Shown in pieces: positions 47,401-58,300 of a stretch of DNA of 64,000 bases (position 1 is the first letter of the stretch; each line of letters begins with the position of its first letter). The DNA is from Parelaphostrongylus tenuis (Eukaryota > Nematoda > Chromadorea > Rhabditida > Metastrongylidae), in assembly GCA_019055375.1 (NCBI GenBank), contig JAHQIW010007153.1:1-64000 (forward strand), given 5' to 3'. The translations under genes and the position numbers were made by a program. Below the pieces are notes generated by a model. It was not told the DNA's origin, did not search any database, and saw nothing but the letters and a program-made list of their open reading frames with translations.

Positions 47401-47894
47401 CCCCTTTCTCTTTAAGGATTTACTTGAGGTGGTGGAGATTTGGTACCAACTTTCTATCCGAGTACCTGATGAGAATTTGGCATAACTTTTGAACCCTTGA
47501 ACAGGTAGCTCGTTGTCTTAAGTCGAATTCTCCTCAATTTGTCAGTGTTTTTAAATGAAATTTCGTTTAGAGTGTTTTGATAATGAACAGCTTGGCTTTT
47601 TTTCTGGTCGATAATATGAATTCTCCAGCATACGTTTGAATCGTGTCTTTACGCAAAGAAGGCTATGGATAGACTCCGTACAGAATTTTTTCTTACATGT
47701 AGCGTTTTCACATCTACCATGCTGCATCTAGCATGTCTTTCATTTTATCCACTTTTTCCGTCCTACATCAAAAAAATGGGTTTTAATAGTGCTCATAGTG
47801 GTTATTTACACAGATTACTTTCAGTGAAATTTTTTGATGATAACTTTATACTTTTAATTTTAGTGTTTTATTAAGACGACGCTTAAATTTCAAC

Positions 47895-48365
47895 ATATCG
47901 CATGATTATTATTTGAGCAAACATGTCATGTGGCCTGGTATTGGGCTCTTGCACAGGCCGATACACGTGCTTCAACCTTGCAATCTCGTCAGTGGAGCAG
48001 AACCCGTCGTATTAAACCATTCCTCTTGAGGCGCTTTGTGCCCTTTACTAAGAGTAGGCGACGACAAACGATTTACATGTAAGTCAAGTGGGAATATCAT
48101 CGAACATATAGTGTTGTACACTCGATTGCTCTTTGGCTGGTATTTTTGTAATATCATACATTTAATTCGAGTGTTTTACAAAGACCACGCTCAAATTTCA
48201 TTATATCTCATGATTTTTATTTAAGCGTGGTCCCCAAGATGATTGGTTAAAGATGACGCGTTCTGCCCGACTGACGAGAATGTAAGGTTGAATCACGTGT
48301 ATCGGGCTGCATAAGAGCCCATTAACAGACCACATAACATGTTGGCTCAAACAATTATGAGATGG
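47895..48365. mobile_element. Two fold-back element copies in tandem
   Basis: 47895-48165 (ttgagcaaacatgtcatgtgg...ggctcttgcacaggccgatacacg) and 48180-48365, mostly in inverse orientation (cacgtgtatcgggctgcataagagccc...gaccacataacatg). Both belong to the family best seen at 51470-51728. Confidence 0.65.
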
Positions 48366-48369
48366 TAGC

Positions 48370-49745
48370 TTTGTCGAAGAAGTTAAAAGGTAGTAAGCTG
48401 CAAGATCCTGAATTTTTCGCGTCTTCTTATCAGTGCACTATAAAGTTTACAGTGAGGTTGCAAATTACTCAAGCCTCAGTTACTCTCAGAGTTGAAACTC
48501 TAGCTGAAGACGTGTGTAGAGCAGTACATAGAATAGCTGTGTGGTAAACACCTGAATTTTGCTTTGTGTCATTCATTAGGCTTATCAAGCTTAAAATGAA
48601 CCGTTCCTGTGGTCGGAAAAAAGATACCAAGCTTGCATGAAGGAATGGAAAACCCTAAGTTAGTATCTCGGTAGGCCCTTGCCGGTGTATACTCTAGAAA
48701 ATATTGTGAATGAGTGGTAGTTTTAAAGTTTTTCTGAGGGCAAAAGCCGAATTTTTTCACTTCTTTACCCTTTTCTGTGTGCCGTTAACTCTTTCCCTAT
48801 TAATTTTTTGCTTTTACGTCATTAAAAAACTATCACTCACTGTTATTACGTGAGTTTCGAGGTTATCGCCCAAATCTCCTCTTCATCTTAATCGTTCCTA
48901 TCACTATTACTTCAGTTTAATAGGACCATCGTAAGAATATTTTGCAAATCTTTCCTGCTTCACAATGTTTCAAGTCCTAAAATTTTCCTCTCTTTCCATC
49001 TATCGCTCTTCTTTCTTTCTATATCAGAATATACAGGCAGAATTTACACTTTTTTGCATTTTTTACTGCACATGCAATAAATCACATAGCCATCATTTAA
49101 GCACAATTTTAGAGAACAACACAGTTGAACGCAATACATAGAGTGACATGGGTGAGCCAACAGATCTGCAACCCGTAAACAGTGTGGATTTGACGATTAA
49201 TAAAAAGGAGACGTAAGACAGAACAATTAGAAACAATACTAATTCAAAAAAGAGGATAAAAGAAAAAAAATTGCTTTGTCAATATAAACACAACTACCGG
49301 AATCCGAATGGCTCAAGACACTATTTTCGATTGGAAAAAAGAAAAAAAACTAACAGTAAAAAAACCTTAAAAATATGACAATGCATAAGTGATTCCTAAG
49401 AAAATTTTAAAATGTGTGAGATTTGAGGCAACTGAAAGGTAATCATAAATGTAGAACTCGATTTTGAAAACAAAATATTTGCTACGATACTAGGGCGATT
49501 GCGAAAATAAAAGTCTGTCTAACAACTGACATTCTCTCGCGCTCTAACTTCTCTCGTCTATTCTTGTGAAATTTACACTAACAGACCTGTCACTTTTTCA
49601 AGAATCCGTATTTTTGTATTTTAATCGGCTTAACTTTTTTGATCAGGAAAAATCACAGTAACAACTAGTTGTTACCCGTTCGTTCATCATCACCGGGATA
49701 ACCAATGAATTATGCAACACCACAATAGATTGTGTTATGTAGGAA
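48370..49745. other. Intergenic, nothing recognised
   Basis: AT-rich with A- and T-runs (for example 49250-49380). No motif-bearing ORF. It lies downstream of the 49749-53189 gene and would hold its 3' UTR; no single poly(A) signal stands out. Confidence 0.4.
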
Positions 49746-49748
49746 CCG

Positions 49749-52700
49749 TTAGTGTTTTCTGTCCAAATGGATGACTTTAGGTGGATAGGTATGTTCAATA
49801 CAAATCATTTGAAATTTTAACAGTAGATAGAATGAGAACGAAACTATGGCCGCTATAGAAGCGAACGATACGACAACGAACACCTGCAAAGTTTAGTCAG
49901 ATGTAGAAGTATGAATGATCAGCCAAAAATAGATTGCATACACTCGGTTTTGCTCCAAAAGTTTTGACTTATCTAGATGTTCACTACTGGCTATATGCGA
50001 AACAAGTGATTAGTACTATTTCAACAAAAGATACGCGTTCTTTGTAAACCGTTGTCCAAAAAAAAACGAACAAAGTACTGTTAGTAAGTGGTACGGCTCA
50101 CCCATCCTTGAATAGCAAAGCAGCAATTTGTATTGTTGACTCCACAGCAGTCGAACTGATGAAAGAGTGATGCTTCTGGACATTGCGTGTGTCTTTAAGA
50201 AAGATTTATTATAACAATTACAAACAGTTTCATTCAGAAATCAAATGTGAAACTCTCTGGAATCGTCACTAAGAAAAAAAAAACAGAAAAGAAAGAAGTG
50301 TTACATACTTCTCGACATCATGTCAAGCATCATTTACTTCAGCAAGCCAATAAAGTAACCTCAAAGTACCGTTTTTAGGAATATGTGAGATTTTTGGCTA
50401 GACAAAATTTTCGTATAAAAGGATGCATTGATCAGCGTTGGTGAATTCCGTAAGGATACAGATCGCAATCGGCTCCACATGCAGCATTACAAGGTGGTTG
50501 AATACACAGTTGGTCTTTACCATAACTTGTGAGTACCATTAACGCACTTTGTGTATGTTTTCAATCTCCCAAATAAACATAATATGAATTTTCTGACTTT
50601 TCACGAAGGGTTGACTAAGTTCAAATATTGGGACTGAACGGAAGACCACGTGTATTATGGGTACTTTCCGGAAGGCATTCCCAATTTCTCGTTTCATTCA
50701 TTTACTGCGTCGGTAGTGCAATGGTTAGCATACACTCCCGGAAAGAGTGAGGTCTGGGTTCGAATCCCGGGTGACGCAAACGTTTTTTGCACACTACTCC
50801 ACATATTGGGTATAAGTATAACATCATACCACTGCAAGTGGCAGTCAAAATAGAAAGAATTCAGACTGATTCTCGTTACATTGTTAAAGTGTACTAATTC
50901 TAGAATTTGATGTAGACGCATATGTTAAATGTGAGTTGAAATTGAATTAGAGTGCCTGACTTGAAAAGGAAAAAGGGAAATAGAATAAAATGTATATGGT
51001 ATCTAGAAAGTAGTGCATTCTGAGCGTAGCGATGTTGAGAAAATGAGGGCCGTCTCTTTGTGTACTGAGAAAGTACTTTTACGCTTAGCTGACACCAAAA
51101 GAGTTGGATTTTTATCTCATGTACCCAAGGAGTCAACAATCTGCTCTGTTAACTTTACAGGGCTTGAAATCAGGAAAAAACATTTGAGTGTTGTATATCC
51201 AAATACCATCATTATGATACTAATTATTTCTCCTTGTTTACGGCTGTAACTTTGATGTTAGAGGTGCCCACTATGCGCATATTCCTTGACGCAATTTTGA
51301 GCCTAAGGCAGATTAAATGCTAACCGTGTATTCGATTTTTTCGGCAGAACAAAATGTCGACTCGATACATCAGTGTTCATGTGGAATTTTCTTTTAGGCC
51401 ACATATATTCATTCTCTAGTGTGATAAGTTTTACCGTTCTTTTCGAGTGTTTTCTCAAGACCACGCTCAAATTTTAGCATATCTCAGAATTGCTATTTGA
51501 GCCAACTTGTCAGGTGGTCTGTCAAATGGGCTTTTGTACAGCCCGATACACGTGTTTCGATTTCTTAGTGATTCTTGGTGTGGGAGTGCAGCACCCACAG
51601 AGAATTGGCTAAAAGACGAAGGGTTCTGCCCGACTGACGAGACTGAAAGATCGAAGCACGTGTATCGGGCTGTACAACAGTCCATTCAACAGACCACATG
51701 ACATGTTGACTCAGATAGCAATTGTGAGTTTTGATGAGTAATACTCGAAATCTTTAGTGTTTTCACTGCCTTTTCACAGTCTTATGATGTTTCATAAGTA
51801 CCTAAGAGAATTAAGTGGTGAGCATAAATACGACCTCAGACGGGAGTCGAGCCCTTGTTTCATCCATACCGGGATCTCTAATGTAATTTTTGAAAAAGTA
51901 GAACCATAACACGCAGTCGACCTTTTTCGGTTAATATAGACACACGCCACCAGCTTCGCTTCACCTCGCGCAAGAAGCATTCCGTTGCGTGCGTCCAGCG
52001 TTTGCTCATACTGCGCGCGGCGAGGCGGGCTGGCGGCGTGTCTCTGTCGCACCTAAAGGGGTAAGAAGATTATCAATGCAGAAGACTTTATTCTATAGTT
52101 CTTCAAATGTTAAGTAAAAGGTCATTCATCTGTGAAGGCTCATCTATCAAAATCTCCATGTGGATTCGGCTTGGTACAACAGTTTCGATCGGTAAGTCGA
52201 CATGGCGGAAAGCACTATATTATTCAGAAATGCAGAAGGCGTAAGGTGAAAGCTTGGGAACATTTTAATACGATTTTCTTGATTTTCTAGGTAGAACCGC
52301 GCTTGACCAACATTCTAATTGGAAGGAAACGCAGTAGAATCGTCAAGCAGCATTTTAATGAACTCTCATACTTGATTATCGATTACTGTTCGATGATACA
52401 GAAACGAATGAGACCTTACAGTGTGCACACTATGTGACTGCAAGACCTTAACGTACGTAAGTAGAGAAGATACGATTCTATGAATGGATGAGAATAACAA
52501 GTCTTTAAGATCTTTCACCGAGTAACTGAATGGCAGTAATAGTCTCAATTTCTATGTATCTCAGAATCACCATTACTTTTCATGACAATGTCAAGCACTG
52601 AGGAACTTAGATGCATACGATCCATTCTTCAACAAAACCTCCACATTTCCTGCACTCTTTTCGTTGAAGTTTTTTGAATTGTGATATCATCAAGCAAAAC

Positions 52701-53189
52701 ATTTATATGAAACTAGTCCAAGAATGATGCAACCCTACTGCATTTCTCCAGAATTCTGGAGCCAACCGTACATAATTCCATCGGCTGCCACCTGGAAGCT
52801 AATTGATTCCAGAATTTGAATAGTCGCAAAGTGTTTTGAGCCAAGAAATTTATGTTTGAACCCTCTGCCTGAGCTTGACTGAGAGAAGTTTCAAAAAGGC
52901 ACTATTTCAAGAAAAGAAGTATATTACATGCGTCAAGGTTTGGCTCTTTTTCCAACAAAAAGCTGTTCTGTATAGACGCTTTTGTTAGGAGGGATTTGGT
53001 GGACTTTGAATGTAAAATAACTGACTGGTTAACAGTGAAATTCCTGCACCATTGTCCAAGATTTTTCTCACTCCAACTAGTGGGCTTCGGTCGACTCAGT
53101 TTAGCTTCGTCATTCACTAGATCGGGCCATATCACTATGGCAAACGCCACCAATGGAAGCGAGAGGAACAATACCACGAATCGAGACAT
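49749..53189 (-). CDS. Predicted cysteine-rich type I membrane protein, five exons, family uncertain
   Basis: Exons on the minus strand: 53022-53189, 52739-52791, 50460-50525, 50102-50192, 49749-49883. All phases join and the sum (513 nt) gives 170 residues plus stop. A likely trans-splice acceptor (aatttccag) ends 12 nt before the ATG. Residues 1-17 are a signal peptide (MSRFVVLFLSLPLVAFA). The ectodomain has ten cysteines, including CIQPPCNAACGADC (81-94) and FDCCGVNNTNCC (109-120), and N-glycosylation sites NFT, NQS and NNT. A membrane segment follows at about 127-148 (VFVVVSFASIAAIVSFSFYLLL), then a 22-residue cytoplasmic tail. The CCG...CC arrangement next to a membrane segment recalls the nematode CX module and Shisa-like proteins, but this is only a resemblance. 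Weakest points: the acceptor at 50525 (cacaag) and the donor at 50459; reading through that donor gives YPYGIHQR and a stop, a possible short form. Introns hold a fold-back element and tRNA-like sequences. Confidence 0.68.
50707..50778 (+). tRNA. tRNA-Gly-like sequence, probable pseudogene
   Basis: 72 nt that fold as a cloverleaf: acceptor gcgtc/gacgc with a mismatch at its base, D arm gtgc...gcat around aatggtta, anticodon stem cactc/gagtg with loop ccggaaa, T arm ctggg/cccgg with loop ttcgaat. The body is that of a eukaryotic tRNA-Gly, but loop position 33 is C instead of T and the apparent anticodon GGA would be serine without the long variable arm serine tRNAs need. It lies antisense in intron 2 of the gene at 49749-53189. 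Confidence 0.5.
51470..51728. mobile_element. Fold-back element, clearest copy of its family
   Basis: Arms 51478-51560 and 51640-51728 are complementary (atttgagccaacttgtcaggtggtctgt; acagaccacatgacatgttgactcagat), and both contain the 'cccgatacacgtg' / 'cacgtgtatcggg' core. Short spacer, no ORF. It lies in intron 2 of the 49749-53189 gene. Confidence 0.8.
51795..52060 (-). repeat. tRNA-like repeat fragment next to a GC-rich repeat
   Basis: 51795-51885 on the minus strand (cccggtatggatgaaac, ggctcgactcccg) matches the 35640-35745 arm. 51930-52055 is GC-rich (gcgcgcggcgaggcgggctgg) and very unlike its flanks; its 86-codon frame is not accompanied by splice signals. Confidence 0.5.
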
Positions 53190-53201
53190 CTTGTAGATGA
53201 C

Positions 53202-53212
53202 CTGGAAATTAC
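53202..53212 (-). promoter_or_regulatory. Probable trans-splice acceptor
   Basis: 'aatttccag' on the minus strand, immediately before a 12-nt leader and the ATG at 53189. This spacing is typical of spliced-leader addition in nematodes, but no donor is visible upstream and cis-splicing to an untranslated exon is also possible. Confidence 0.5.
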
Positions 53213-53324
53213 TTGATACAGAATGCAGCCATCGATTGTGAACTGCGGCAGTTGCTCAAATTCCACTAGTAAATAAGAAAATAGAGATGATGAATCAGAC
53301 GAGAACAAAGCTGTAGATATAATC

Positions 53325-53698
53325 TGACGACATATTTTAAGCCTTTCATATGGTCTGATGTGGCACTTGTAGTGCTAGATGTACGTTTCAACCTTCTGGT
53401 CTTACCAGCAATGAGCAATCGACTGTTGATCACTACTGCATTGTTAGGTGAATTTATCACTTGACATGCAGCGATTCGTTTTCTCTGGAGTGTAGGGTGA
53501 TCTTCCACTCTACAGGCAGTGTAACTGATTCGGCATCGATTCCTCTATATGTAAGAGTTATACTCCCCTGCATGGATCGGTTGAAACAAAAGGCACCGTG
53601 CTATAAATGAAGCCAAAAGGCCGAGACGTACACGTCTAGCACTACAAGTGGATATGAGACCTCATGATGGCTTAAAATATGTTATCAGATTGTATTGT
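53325..53698. mobile_element. Fold-back element
   Basis: The ends 'tctgacgacatattttaagcc...tggtctgatg...tagtgctagatgtacg' and 'cgtacacgtctagcactac...gagacctcatgatggcttaaaatatg' are complementary over about 70 bp. Confidence 0.75.
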
Positions 53699-53981
53699 TT
53701 CAAGCGAAGTCTCAGAAAGCAGCCAAATATTAGGGTTTTGTAGATGATTAGTAGCATGCTTAAATTAACTGCAGATGGGGTACGTCCCGCGCCGTGTCAC
53801 TTTTGTCTCATAGAACATTTTGTTGTCCTTTCTTTGCCCTACAGATTTTGGTTCTACTGACATGTAGACGAACTTTTTCAATGCAATCTCCTATTAGAAA
53901 GCTTGCATGTGGCCGTGAATTTGAGAAAAACATTTTTCCATTAATCAAAATGGAAAAAAATCATCTATCACTCCAGGGAAG

Positions 53982-54275
53982 CGCATTTGGCGCAGTGGTT
54001 AAAGGTGCACTGCGCCGCACACGAAGTCAATGGTTCGATCTCGCGCTCACGGCTCACCAAGCCATCCATCCCTTCGGGGTCGGTAAATTGGTACCAGACT
54101 GGTCTCAGACTTGTCTGGGAGGATAAGTAGCACTGACTCGGTTCAGCGGGAGGCCACCGCGAATCATTGTAAAGGCCACATATGCATTCAATCACCTCAA
54201 ACGAAGTAGAAAATTGAAGTCGAATGCATGTCTCATTCCTCAACGATTGATCATCGCCGAGACCTTTGTCATTTT
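53982..54275 (+). repeat. tRNA-derived SINE
   Basis: A box tggcgcagtggttaaaggtg, B box ggttcgatctc, the body with 'gtcggtaaattggtacc', and 3' end 'cgattgatcatcgccgag'. Nearly full length and close to the 20367 copy. Confidence 0.85.
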
Positions 54276-54594
54276 ATTTATCACTCCATTAATTTCGTCT
54301 ATAGTATCTTCTATGCCTCTACTTTAGAATCCTTGGGTGGATAGAATATTTCTCTTTACAAATTGCACTGGTGAGATTGAGGAGGACGAAACAGAACAAA
54401 TAAAAATGACAAGTATACAATGAAAGGCAGCGTTATGTTCAACAAATACTCAACAAATAGTCTAAAAACCCAAAAATCATAAAAAAAACTATTAGAAATA
54501 AAGTTTGACAGCGTGAGTTTATGCAGTCTGGTATTGTGTCAAGATAATTACCAAATCGCAATCAGTAGTCACTCAACTCTTTCAATTTTAGAAT

Positions 54595-54849
54595 TTATAC
54601 CTTCGCAACAACTTCGAAATGCAAGACGCCTTCAAACTTCCACCCAACGCACATCGCGACCTTTTTGCCAAACGGTTTTTGACGTCTAACTGATGGCGGA
54701 GCTTGACTTCTTGGAACGCAACGTTTGCTCCAATCGTGATTGACCAAACACATGACCCACAATTCATTCACCTTTAGACCGCAGATCTCCTTCGTAGCAT
54801 CTTTTGCCGAAAATTGTTGCTTCCAGCAATGGCGTATCAAAACTTGCAA
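54595..54849 (-). pseudogene. Mariner transposase fragment
   Basis: The minus-strand frame reads VNHDWSKRCVPRSQAPPSV, then KKVAMCVGWKFEGVLHFEV, the segment that follows the first catalytic aspartate in mariner transposases. The DEKW motif itself is changed to NELW, and both ends of the transposase are missing. Confidence 0.75.
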
Positions 54850-55170
54850 CTTTGTCCATCGTCATCATTTGATATTCGATGATAAAATTGAAGTTTGATG
54901 CATTATAATTAACGCTGCCTTAGGACTTCAAATGGTAATATTCCTGAGACATTTCCATGAATTTCCAATAATCGATACCTTGTGAAACAAACGTAAAATT
55001 TGAATTTTTCGTAGGTGTTGAGGAACTTTTTCCTAAACCTAGTAATTTTCGGCACGTCTTTATTATTGCTGTGCTCAGTCACTGATGTCTGAGATTTGAA
55101 CGCACAATTACAGATCAGACAGTATTACAATATGCAAACATGCGTCAAAAAACCATCGGCATATCGGTTT

Positions 55171-55277
55171 CAGGTGATAGGGAGGAGGCTGGTTGCATTT
55201 GTTCAAAACGCCTATTTTGGAAGTCAATCTGCCACAAATCATTTGCCTGCGTTTATTTTCAGCATAAAGAGGGTGAG
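55171..55277 (+). other. Candidate orphan exon, cysteine-containing
   Basis: After a 'cggtttcag' acceptor a frame reads GDREEAGCICSKRLFWKSIC and on to FQHKE, ending at a 'gtgagc' donor at 55276. No partner exons were found on either side, so this may be chance. Confidence 0.25.
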
Positions 55278-55399
55278 CCTTTCATCTATAACTTTCAGTT
55301 TTATTTGGATCGCTCCTGGAATTCGAATTTGAAAAATGGTCTTAAAAACACAATTATATCAGTGTATAACTGCAGTAAGGATCCTAATAGTAGCTGAAA

Positions 55400-58300
55400 A
55401 TAAGAACATCGTCTGTCATAATCTAAGCACACATTAATTTATTCACAGTGTAAACTGATCATATATTATGAGACATTTAGAAAACTATGTGAAGGTGAAG
55501 ATAGAATAACAGACAAAATAGAAACGACTTTTTACGCAACGGTGAGTTAATAATGAATTAATGATGTTAATGGACTCAAGAAAGGCAAAGCTAAACCCCG
55601 AAAGCATATAGAAGTCATTTGGTTCATTTCGCTTTTCCGGGAAAAAATGAGTATTCGAACTCATTTGCTGTACAAAAACTTTTCATGGGAGTGTTAGTAA
55701 TCATTCGTAAGCTTAAATCCCTGGCTAGCGCATTACATAGCCGGTTTTTGAAAAAGGCTCTCTCTAGTGTTGTAGCATACAAAATAAAATTACGTTTCAC
55801 ACTTGCCGCGCGTTTTCATTTTCATCACGCGCGTAAATCGCTGAAAACACGAAACGCATATGAAGGTATAGAAGAAATTCTGTGGTATCTTAATCATTCG
55901 TTTAATTTGGAGTTTCTCCCAAAACGGAGAAGAAATTTCCAATTGATTAGCAAGTTGCACTCCTCATGTCTAACGCGCCAGGGCATCGGTCGCTCGCACC
56001 GTCTACAGCCTGTGGTTTAGCCGGTAAACAAGCTGCCGAATATGTGAAACTCAATCTTATTTTCACAGCTACGCTACAATGAAATGGTCCTTTCCAGGAA
56101 ATTAGAGTATCGCTGTAATCACTGAAACTTACGCTATTGAATAATTGCTAACAAGCTAAAGAAAGGACTCTGCCTTGCAAGATGTAAAGTACAAATTTCT
56201 TCTTTCTCCTACACCCCATTTTCAAAAACAAAAGAGCATTTCCAAAGAATAAACACATTTTGAGTTCTTTGAGTCTTGAAAAAAGAACGGTGGCCGGGTG
56301 AAACGTAATTTCATTTTGAATTTTACAACGTAAAAAATAAAATTATAAGGGTATTTTGAAAACCACCCACGCACAGCACTAACTGAAATTTAAGCTTTCA
56401 ATGGCTACTGAGTGCGTGGATCAAAGATGTTTATTTGGCATATTATTGACAGTGCTATGAAAAATTTTTATTCAGCAAATGAGTTTCAATATTCACTAAC
56501 CCCCGATTGATTAAAAAGAACCATCACTTTCCCTTCAAAGAACGCACTTTTGGACTGAGAATTGTGAATTTTTCGAAAAACAAACGTACCTTTTCCGTAC
56601 TATAGTAGTTAGCTGATTTTTTTAAAGAGCTGTAGATTCCTCTTATAGAGTTTCTTTGATGTTCAAATGAGAAATACACAAATAATATTGATCGACTATG
56701 AACTAAAGAAACGGGAGAAAAGATTGAACTACGCATATGTAGGACGGAAGCCCAGTTCATGAAGAATTCATAGCGCGAAAGTGGTCAAATCGAACTGGAT
56801 GGTCTTGTGATTACGGAGATCACCTCGTACGTGTCTTTTAGACAATCCTTGATTTCGGAGAGCACATGAAGAATTAATCAGACAGAAGAAGGAGAGCAGC
56901 ATTTTAGCTCTTCCTAGAAAGTACCGACCGGTCAGTGGACTCAAACTCGACGCACACCTTTTCAATGTAACAATTCAATTTATTGGTTTGTGATGCAGCA
57001 GAGACGTGGACTGACACTTTAACAGCATTAAGAATACTGAACACTATTTGAAGTGCGTTTAAACGATATCGTCTGAGCCAGCACACAAGATATTGAAGTG
57101 ACAGCGAAAATCGGCTTTTAAAAATCTGTCCTCTCTTATAAACTCAGAAAAGTACATTTTGATAGCGAACACAAACGTGCCGATCATATATGAAGAAGAA
57201 CTTACGACACAGTGACGAAAAGAACTGTAGAGTGAGCCCGCGGGATGTAGACATTTCTTTGAACGACCACTTACACTTTACAGAAACGTGTTTCTAAGAA
57301 AAATCAATGAAGTATAACTGCACTTTTCACTATGCTCGAATTAAACCACACTTACGGGAAGCGATGACAAGGCAAAGATTTGATTGTCAAGAATGTGCTG
57401 GAGTCCGCATTACCCGTGAAGACAGGCCGTCCCAATGTGTAAATACTTTGATATAGCGAAAACAAGTGCATTGAACTTTTCACCCCGTATTGTTACCTGC
57501 TAAAATTCTTCAAGTATTTCCTGATCGTGATCATGTTTTCCGTCTGCATTTTTTCAAAGGACTCAATGACGTATTTACTCACTTGTCGACCAAACTTTCA
57601 TATTAATGAGTATAATGATTGACATGGCAAAAATCATCGACGATTTGAGACTGAAAATCACGCTTGCTCTATCACGAAATAATGCGCTATGCGATAAATA
57701 GTTTTCTGACGTCACCAAGACAAACTTAATGATTTTTTTAAGCGATCACTCGCTATTCCTTGAAGTCCTCGAGATTTGGGCTATCTAACAACTACCTAAA
57801 CTTCAGTGAAGGGTCATATCGAAACCCCAGCCGAGCAAATGAAGAAGATTGAGTGTGAAACATAATATTACTGTCGCTGCTGCAACGTATTAAAAGTTCT
57901 CCTAAAATTAAACGGATCGTTGGGATTGCATAGATTTAAGCTTTCGAATAATTACGAAATATCTGGGAGAAAGCTTTTATACAGCAAGAAAGGCCTTCAA
58001 ACAATCGTGCACCTCAGTTGGTACACGCCGCTTCTTAGGGCTTAAGAAACATGCGTAGTATTAACATCATCAAGATTTGAGCTATCGAATGAATAGTAGA
58101 AATCCAAGGAAAAAACTAATTCAGCGCAGGAAATCTCTAAATTTTTGTGAAGTCTCAGATCACACACTGCTATGAAAGGCTCAAACAAATTCTTTTACTA
58201 AATTTTCAATTTCAGATATTTATTTTTGGTGGTTTTTGATGATCATTGATTACAATAAAGCTGTACAGGTAAGAAAAGCTGGCGCAACATAGAAAAAATA

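Noticed and set aside
50102..50192. Tetraspanin assignment for the CCG-containing exon
   Set aside because: CCG and the last membrane span fit a tetraspanin EC2-TM4 at first sight, but the assembled gene has a signal peptide and only one membrane span, and the CCG is followed by CC after six residues, unlike that family.
55619..56020. 133-codon plus-strand frame, longest in the right half apart from named features
   Set aside because: Parts of it (near 55690) recur as non-coding repeat around 33845, and the composition is that of translated AT-rich repeat; no domain seen.
56904..57086. Minus-strand frame containing NAVKVSVHVSAASQTNKLN
   Set aside because: Protein-like stretch but no start, no matching acceptor or donor and no partner exon.
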